A stretch of DNA of 64,000 nucleotides from Curtobacterium sp. MCBA15_008 (lineage in GTDB: Bacteria; Actinomycetota; Actinomycetes; Actinomycetales; Microbacteriaceae): NCBI RefSeq assembly GCF_001865065.1, contig NZ_MJGN01000008.1, forward strand, positions 1 to 64,000. Direction: 5' to 3'. The translations under genes and the position numbers were made by a program. The notes beneath the pieces were generated by a model. That model had not been told where the DNA came from. It did no database searches and saw nothing but the letters and a program-made list of their open reading frames with translations. Positions 58,950 to 64,000 of the stretch are shown one piece after another; positions within the stretch are counted from its first letter, which is position 1, and each line of letters opens with the position of its first letter.

Positions 58950-60031
58950 GCGGCGACCTCCGCCAGCAGCCGGATGCCGACCTGGTCCACGGTGGCGGCG
59001 ACGTCCGACGCGACGAACACCCCGGTGCGCGAGTGACGGTCCATCGCGAGCATGGTGGCGTACCCGCCGGTCCCGCCGTTGTGCCAGGTCACCGTGCGAC
59101 CGCGGAACCGGTCCGTGAACCACGCGAGTCCGACGCGGCTGCCGTCGCCGGCGTCGAAGCGCAGCTCGAGCAGGTCGTCGGCGGCCACGCCGGGCAGCGC
59201 GTCGTCGAGGAGCGCGCGGAGGTACCGGGACATGTCGCTCGCCGTCGAGCGGACCCCGCCGGCCGGCGCCCAGCCCGCCATCGTCCACGGGTCTGCGGGT
59301 CGTCCGGCCACGGTCCTTCCACGTGGGGCTCCGGGAGCGAGGCCCGCCGGGCTGAGCGGCGTGGTGGTCGACCGCATGCCGAGCGGTTCGAGCAGGTGGG
59401 TCCGGAGCAGCTCGTCCCACGGGGTGTCGGCCGCCGTCGCGAGCGCCTGCCCGAGCAGGGCGACGCCGAGGTTCGAGTAGGACACCTCGCCGCGGTCGGT
59501 CGCGCCGGCGGAGCGTGCCGCGGCGACCACGTCGGCGGGACCGTCGGCCTGGTACGGGTCGGAACGCAGGAAGTTCGACAGGACCATCCGGCCCACTGCA
59601 GCCGGTCGAGGGTCCAACCGGGGGAGTCCGGACCGGTGGCTGGCGAGCTCGAGCAGGCTGTACTCGCCCGCGCCGACGTCGAGGTGGTCGGCCACCCGGT
59701 CGTCGAGGGAGACCACCCCGAGGGCGTCGAGTCGGGCGAGGAGGAACGCGGTCGTGGTCTTCGTGACGGACCCGATCTCGACCTCGGTGTGCCGGTCGGC
59801 GCCGAGCCCGGCGAACCGCGTGTCGTCGGGTCCCACCACCGTCGCCGTCACGTTCCCGACGGTGGTGCCGGCGCAGATCGCAGCCAGCCGGTCGGCGAGC
59901 TCCGGGTCTCCGGTCCGGGAGGCGCCGGCGCGCGGCGGCCGCGGACGTCCGAGCGCGCCGAGTCCGAGGACCGCGGCACCCGCGGCAGCCGCCGTGACCG
60001 CCGTCCGACGGCGGACCGGCCGCGCGGTCAC
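58946..60031 (-). CDS. Serine hydrolase, class C beta-lactamase-like
   Basis: A 361-residue protein of the AmpC/DD-peptidase superfamily (Beta-lactamase Pfam). The catalytic Ser-x-x-Lys is in EIGSVTKTTT (about residue 89), Tyr-x-Asn in VSYSNLGV (about 175) and the third motif in WHNGGTGG (about 325). The N-terminus MTARPVRRRTAVTAAAAGAA suggests a twin-arginine-like exported or anchored form. Family members include esterases and peptidases as well as beta-lactamases, so resistance should not be assumed. GTG 60031 overlaps the ArsR-like gene's stop. Confidence 0.87.
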   Translation of the reverse strand: MTARPVRRRTAVTAAAAGAAVLGLGALGRPRPPRAGASRTGDPELADRLAAICAGTTVGNVTATVVGPDDTRFAGLGADRHTEVEIGSVTKTTTAFLLARLDALGVVSLDDRVADHLDVGAGEYSLLELASHRSGLPRLDPRPAAVGRMVLSNFLRSDPYQADGPADVVAAARSAGATDRGEVSYSNLGVALLGQALATAADTPWDELLRTHLLEPLGMRSTTTPLSPAGLAPGAPRGRTVAGRPADPWTMAGWAPAGGVRSTASDMSRYLRALLDDALPGVAADDLLELRFDAGDGSRVGLAWFTDRFRGRTVTWHNGGTGGYATMLAMDRHSRTGVFVASDVAATVDQVGIRLLAEVAA

Positions 60032-60552
60032 GGGGTCCTCCCGCCGGCCAGGACGGTTGCGAGCAGGGGGACGAGACGCTCCGGCGGGACGGCGTAGTGG
60101 CCCCGCGTGGTCTGCCGCACCCACCCGGCTGTCTGCAGCAGCCCGAGGTGGTGGTACACCTGCCCGGTGCTGCCGACGTCGGGGAGGTCGCGCAGCTCGG
60201 CGACCGAGGCGGGCCGGTCGGCGAGCACCTGCAGGAGTCGCAGCCGGACCGGGTGTCCGAGGGCGGAGAGGGACGTCGCCACGGTACCGGCCGACCAGTC
60301 GTCGGTGAACAGGTCGGTTGCGGTGGCACCGTACTGCCACCGCACGGGGCCGCCGACCGTCGCGACGCTGCCGGTGTAGAGCACGCCGCCGGTGTCGCCG
60401 AGGCGCGCCTCGAGCCCGGTCAGCGCCCAGAAGGCGTCCGCATCCCCGTCGGACGGCGGGTCGATGTCGGGGGTGGGGTGTGCGAGCAGCGCCGCTTCCA
60501 GCGCCGCGACCCGCTCCCGCAGGTCGGTGATCGCCGCCTCGGTGTCCGTCAT
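60028..60552 (-). CDS. ArsR-like winged-helix regulator
   Basis: A 174-residue protein with an N-terminal coiled-coil-like helix (TDLRERVAALEAALLAH), a 60-residue linker, and a C-terminal HTH_20/ArsR domain (LSALGHPVRLRLLQVLADRP; GSTGQVYHHLGLLQTAGWVR; RGHYAVPPERLVPLL). It lacks the Cys metal site, so it senses something else. It precedes and is coupled to the serine hydrolase gene, and probably controls the three-gene operon. Confidence 0.83.
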   Translation of the reverse strand: MTDTEAAITDLRERVAALEAALLAHPTPDIDPPSDGDADAFWALTGLEARLGDTGGVLYTGSVATVGGPVRWQYGATATDLFTDDWSAGTVATSLSALGHPVRLRLLQVLADRPASVAELRDLPDVGSTGQVYHHLGLLQTAGWVRQTTRGHYAVPPERLVPLLATVLAGGRTP

Positions 60553-60609
60553 GATTCGATCCTACGGATTTCCGGAATCAATGCAACGGTCGGGAACGAG
60601 ACCGCCTGA

Positions 60610-60653
60610 CGGACTGGAGGCGCGGTGCCTGCCTGCACCGCGCCTCCAGTCCG
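60610..60653. repeat. Long palindrome, copy 4
   Basis: Arms of 19 bases (60610-60628 and 60635-60653) are perfectly complementary around a six-base loop. The core is nearly identical to copy 1 (CGGACTGGAGGCGCGGTGC). It lies between the end of the GH13 gene and the start of the ArsR-like gene, both on the minus strand, a place where it could end transcription of the sugar operon. Confidence 0.8.
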
Positions 60654-60686
60654 GCACCTGGTCGCGTCGAGGACGCGCACCTTCCG

Positions 60687-62363
60687 TCAGGAACGCAACC
60701 AGGCCGTCCCCACACCCGACAGTGCGCCGTCTGCCACCGGCGCGGAGGCGAGCAGCAGCTCGCCGGCGGGGAGTTCGTAGGGCTCGTCACCGAACACCGT
60801 CACGCTCGTCCAGCCGTTCGGCCGGCGGAAGGCGAGCACGTCGTCGCGTCCGGTCTCGAGCCACTCGAGGTGCTCCTCGGACTGCAGCTGCCCGCGGAGC
60901 CCGAGGGCCTTCCGGTACAGGTTCAGCGTGGAGTCGGGGTCGGCGTCCTCGGCCTCGACCGAGGACTCGCCGAACCACGACGGCTGCGGCAGGTGCGACC
61001 CGGCGGTACCGAAGCCGAACGACGATCCGAAGCGGGTCCACGGGATGGGCACGCGGCAGCCGTCACGGCCGACGTCGACGCCCGGGTTCCGGAAGAACGC
61101 CGGGTCCTGGCGGTCGGCATCGGGGATGTCGCCGACCTCCTGCAGACCGAGTTCCTCACCCTGGTACAGGTAGGCCGAGCCGGGCAGCGCGAGCTCGAGC
61201 AGGGTCGCGGCCTTCGCCCGTCGCAGGCCGAGCGACCGGTCGAGCGTGTCCTGCGAGCCACCGGCGAGCAGCCACGCGCTGCCCTGCTTCTCGGTGGTCG
61301 GGGCGTGGTCGGCGTCGCCGCTCCGCGGCGGCAGGGCGTACCGGGTGGCGTGCCGGACGACGTCGTGGTTCGAGAACACCCACGTGGTCGACGAGCCGGA
61401 CTGCTCGGCCAGGCCGAGGTTGAACTCGATGATCTCCTTGAACGAACCGGCGTCGAAGTCGGCCTCGAGCAGGTCGAAGTTGAACGCCTGGCCGAGCCCC
61501 TCGGCGCTGGCGTAGCGGGCGCGGCGGTCGGCGGCGACCCAGGCCTCGGCCACGGCGGTGCGTGCGGGGGTGTACTCGTCGAAGACCCGCCGCCACTCGG
61601 CGTAGATCTCGTGCACGTCGTCGCGGTCCCACAGCGGGTGCGTGCCGTCCTTCGGCATCTCGGCGAGCTCGGCCCACGTCGGCAGGGTCTCGCCCAGGTC
61701 CTTCGCGAGCCCGTGCGCCACGTCGATGCGGAACCCGTCGACCCCGCGGTCGGACCAGAAGCGGAGGGTGTGCAGGAAGTCGTCGCGGACCTCGCGGTTG
61801 GCCCAGTTGAGGTCGGGCTGCTCCTTGGCGAAGCTGTGCAGGTACCACTGGCCGTCGCCGACCGCGGTCCACGCCGGGCCGCCGAAGATCGAGATCCAGT
61901 CGGCGGGGGCTTCTTCGCCGGACGGTCCGCTGCCGTCGCGGAACACGTAGCGGTCTCGGGCGGCGGAGCCCTTGGGTGCTGCGAGCGCCTCGCGGAACCA
62001 CTCGTGCCGGTCGCTCGTGTGGTTCGGCACGATGTCGACGATCACCCGGATGCCCGCACCGTGCAGCGCCTCGACCATGGCGTCGAAGTCGTCGAGCGTG
62101 CCGAGCTTCGGGTCGACGTCGCGGTAGTCGTCGACGTCGTAGCCGCCGTCGGCGAGTGCGGACGGGTAGAACGGGCTGAGCCAGACGGCCTCGATGCCGA
62201 GCGACGCCAGGTACCCGACGCGCGAGGTCACACCGCGCAGGTCGCCGATGCCGTCGCCGTTCGCGTCCGCGAAGGAGCGCGGGTAGATCTGGTAGACGCT
62301 CGCCTGGCGCCACCAGGTCTCGTCGGTCGTGGTGGCGGCGGGCTGGACCAGGATGTCGGTCAC
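60687..62363 (-). CDS. GH13 alpha-glucosidase (oligo-1,6-glucosidase/maltase type)
   Basis: A 558-residue cytoplasmic GH13 enzyme of the oligo-1,6-glucosidase/alpha-glucosidase branch. Signatures: QASVYQIYPRSFADANGDGI, DIVPNHTS (region I), GFRIDVAHG with the nucleophile Asp (II), AVAEAW with the Glu (III) and FSNHDVVR (IV). It hydrolyses imported maltose, isomaltose or sucrose-like sugars. It is last in a malF-malG-GH13 operon. GTG 62363 follows AGAGGA at a good distance; an in-frame GTG at 62453 overlaps the malG stop but would add a 30-residue Thr/Ser repeat. Confidence 0.92.
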   Translation of the reverse strand: MTDILVQPAATTTDETWWRQASVYQIYPRSFADANGDGIGDLRGVTSRVGYLASLGIEAVWLSPFYPSALADGGYDVDDYRDVDPKLGTLDDFDAMVEALHGAGIRVIVDIVPNHTSDRHEWFREALAAPKGSAARDRYVFRDGSGPSGEEAPADWISIFGGPAWTAVGDGQWYLHSFAKEQPDLNWANREVRDDFLHTLRFWSDRGVDGFRIDVAHGLAKDLGETLPTWAELAEMPKDGTHPLWDRDDVHEIYAEWRRVFDEYTPARTAVAEAWVAADRRARYASAEGLGQAFNFDLLEADFDAGSFKEIIEFNLGLAEQSGSSTTWVFSNHDVVRHATRYALPPRSGDADHAPTTEKQGSAWLLAGGSQDTLDRSLGLRRAKAATLLELALPGSAYLYQGEELGLQEVGDIPDADRQDPAFFRNPGVDVGRDGCRVPIPWTRFGSSFGFGTAGSHLPQPSWFGESSVEAEDADPDSTLNLYRKALGLRGQLQSEEHLEWLETGRDDVLAFRRPNGWTSVTVFGDEPYELPAGELLLASAPVADGALSGVGTAWLRS

Positions 62364-62449
62364 GGGGATCCTCTCGGAGGTCGTGGAGGTCGGGGTCGTG
62401 GAGGTCTGGGTCGAGGAGGTGGGGGTCGTCGAGGTTTGGGTCGTCGTGG

Positions 62450-63355
62450 TCACTTGATCGCGCCCTGGGTCACGCCGGCCATCACCCATCGCTGGGTGAT
62501 GAGGTAGACGATGATCGCCGGGGCCATCGCCATCAGGTACGAGGCGAAGGACACGTTGTAGTTGTTGCTGAACTGCGTCTGGAACATCTGCTGCAGCACC
62601 GGCAGGGTCTGCAGCGCCGGGTTCGAGGTGATCAGGGACGGCATCACGAAGTCGTTCCACGACGCGAGGAACGCGAAGATGCCGACGGTGGCGCTCATCG
62701 GCGCGAGCAGGGGGAACACCAGCTGCCAGAACACCTGCCCCGTGCTCGCACCGTCGATGCGGGCACTCTCCTCCAGCTCGGCGGGGATCGACCGCAGGAA
62801 CGCCGTGAAGAGCAGCACGCTGAAGGACAGCTGGAACATGACGTGCAGGATCGCGACGCCGACCGGGTTGTCGAGCCCGGCCATGCCGGTGAGCTTCACC
62901 TGCGACAGCGCGAGCACCGGGAACGGCAGGAACATCGCCGCGAGCAGGTAGAAGAACGACCAGCGGAAGAGTCGGCGGTCCCAGTTCCGGGCGATCGCGT
63001 ACGCCGTGAACGAGGCGAGCAGGATCGTGCCGACGACGGTGATCGCCGCGACGAACACCGAGACGCCGAACGCCCGCGGGAAGTCGGTCAGCTGCCAGGC
63101 CTGCACGAAGCCGTCGACGCTGAACGGCGCCGGCAGCGAGAACGCGTTGCCGTCGACCGACTGCGCGGTCGTCTTGAACGCCATCGTGAGGGTGACGTAG
63201 AGCGGGACGAGGACCGACAGGGCGCAGACGACCAGCAGGACGGTGACGGGCCAGTTGGACCGTCCGCCGCGGCGGCCGGTGGTCTTGTCGGCATCGACGG
63301 ACCGGATGCTGCCGGTCGTCGTGGTGCCGGGGCGGAGGGGTGCTTGCAGGGACAT
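62450..63355 (-). CDS. Carbohydrate ABC transporter permease, MalG type (alpha-glucoside operon)
   Basis: A 301-residue inner-membrane permease. A ~35-residue cytoplasmic N-terminus precedes the first helix (WPVTVLLVVCALSVLVPLYV); the EAA loop is IPAELEESARIDGASTGQVF. It pairs with the MalF-type gene upstream, with a one-base stop/start overlap. The linked alpha-glucosidase suggests an alpha-glucoside cargo. Confidence 0.92.
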   Translation of the reverse strand: MSLQAPLRPGTTTTGSIRSVDADKTTGRRGGRSNWPVTVLLVVCALSVLVPLYVTLTMAFKTTAQSVDGNAFSLPAPFSVDGFVQAWQLTDFPRAFGVSVFVAAITVVGTILLASFTAYAIARNWDRRLFRWSFFYLLAAMFLPFPVLALSQVKLTGMAGLDNPVGVAILHVMFQLSFSVLLFTAFLRSIPAELEESARIDGASTGQVFWQLVFPLLAPMSATVGIFAFLASWNDFVMPSLITSNPALQTLPVLQQMFQTQFSNNYNVSFASYLMAMAPAIIVYLITQRWVMAGVTQGAIK

Positions 63356-64000
63356 CAGAGCGCTGCCTTCCCGCGGGTCGCCCGCAGCTGGATCACGGCG
63401 ATGACGACCGCGATGACGAAGAAGATCGTGGCGTTCGCCATCTGGTAGGCGTAGTCGCCGCCGTTGAAGCCCTTGAAGATCGACATCGCGACGCTCGTGG
63501 TAGAGGTGCCGGGGCCGCCGTCGGTCAGGCCGACGATGATGTCGTACGAGTTCAGGAAGTTCTTGAACCCGATGACGAGGTTGATCAGGATGTAGCCGGC
63601 CGTCAGGGGCGCGGTGATCGAGATCAGCTGCCGCCACGCGCTCGCGCCGTCGAGCGCCGCGGCCTCGTACACCTCGCCGGGGATGGACAGCACCCCGGCG
63701 ATGTAGATGAGGAGCGTCGACGGGATCGCCTGCCACGCGGTGACGATCACGATCGCCACCCACGCCAGGTCGGGGTTCGCCAGGATGCTCTGCTCGAGCG
63801 GGGCGAAGCCGAGCGCGGACGCGGCCGCCGGCAGGCTGTTCGCGAACAGGAACGAGAACACGTACGCGATGACGATGCCGGAGATCACCATCGGCAGGAC
63901 GAACACCCCGCGGAGCGCGATCTTCCCGCGGATCTTCGACGTCAGCGCGATGGCGAGCAGGAACGCGACCGCGTTCACGACGATGACCGTGACGAGCGAG
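63355..64000 (-). CDS. Carbohydrate ABC transporter permease, MalF type (partial; 5' end beyond the window)
   Basis: About 215 C-terminal residues are visible; the frame stays open to the right edge, so the start is missing. The EAA loop is IPGEVYEAAALDGASAWRQL and further membrane segments follow (GVFVLPMVISGIVIAYVFSF; ATIFFVIAVVIAVIQL). Together with MalG and the GH13 gene it is part of an alpha-glucoside uptake and hydrolysis operon; the binding protein gene is expected just outside the window. Confidence 0.9.
   Translation of the reverse strand, partial: SLVTVIVVNAVAFLLAIALTSKIRGKIALRGVFVLPMVISGIVIAYVFSFLFANSLPAAASALGFAPLEQSILANPDLAWVAIVIVTAWQAIPSTLLIYIAGVLSIPGEVYEAAALDGASAWRQLISITAPLTAGYILINLVIGFKNFLNSYDIIVGLTDGGPGTSTTSVAMSIFKGFNGGDYAYQMANATIFFVIAVVIAVIQLRATRGKAAL

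Noticed and set aside
58946-60031. Calling the serine hydrolase an antibiotic-resistance beta-lactamase
   Set aside because: The fold motifs fit many esterases and peptidases of the same superfamily; nothing in the sequence shows beta-lactam specificity.

Overview
The window is a gene-dense, very GC-rich chromosome segment (about 70% G+C by eye, strong G/C bias at third codon positions, many GTG starts, and many 4-base ATGA/GTGA stop-start overlaps). This points to an actinobacterium. The mix of LacI-controlled sugar loci, a CmtR-type metal sensor, a MoxR/DUF58/DUF4129 operon and Eis-type acetyltransferase is what I would expect of Microbacteriaceae, most likely a plant- or soil-associated Curtobacterium-like organism; the genus is inference. 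I saw no rRNA, tRNA, insertion sequence, prophage or CRISPR array.

Layout. 1-2.9 kb: CsbD stress protein, a PRISE-type reductase, and a two-gene MNT/HEPN module that resembles a toxin-antitoxin pair, with a winged-helix domain fused to the nucleotidyltransferase. 3-4.3 kb: a GH13 glucosidase. 4.4-21.8 kb: a pentose island. It holds the chvE-mmsA-mmsB monosaccharide ABC importer with a divergent LacI regulator, an operon for arabinofuranosides (intracellular GH127, solute-binding protein, two permeases) with its own divergent LacI regulator, and araB-araD-araA followed by an alditol-oxidase-like gene. Identical GTGAGCGCTCAC palindromes over the chvE and araB promoters suggest that one LacI protein controls both uptake and catabolism. 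21.9-29 kb: a low-complexity protein, a 36-residue membrane peptide, and a four-gene dipeptide/oligopeptide ABC operon.

29-46.4 kb: small operons for housekeeping, regulation and detoxification: DUF2087/MazG-like/Eis; AraC and TetR regulators; SDR enzymes; FetB; Nudix; a P-loop kinase; a cupin; VOC+HxlR; DUF4396; a CDF metal transporter with a CmtR sensor; an SDR/TetR divergent pair; MFS exporter plus hydrolase; GNAT; LysR. 46.5-64 kb: a TDT transporter; the MoxR/DUF58/DUF4129 operon; a TetR divergent from a SpoIIM-like membrane protein; PnuC; an ABC-2 exporter; an ArsR/serine hydrolase/membrane protein operon; and the 3' part of an alpha-glucoside operon (MalF, MalG, GH13) that runs off the right edge.

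Intergenic space contains a dispersed, nearly perfect palindrome (four full copies, plus one truncated and one half copy) whose core reads GGAGGCGCGGTGCC, along with other long hairpins. One palindrome copy is translated as the C-terminus of an XRE-family regulator. The most testable points are the predicted arabinose regulon, the HTH-MNT/HEPN pair, and this palindrome family.
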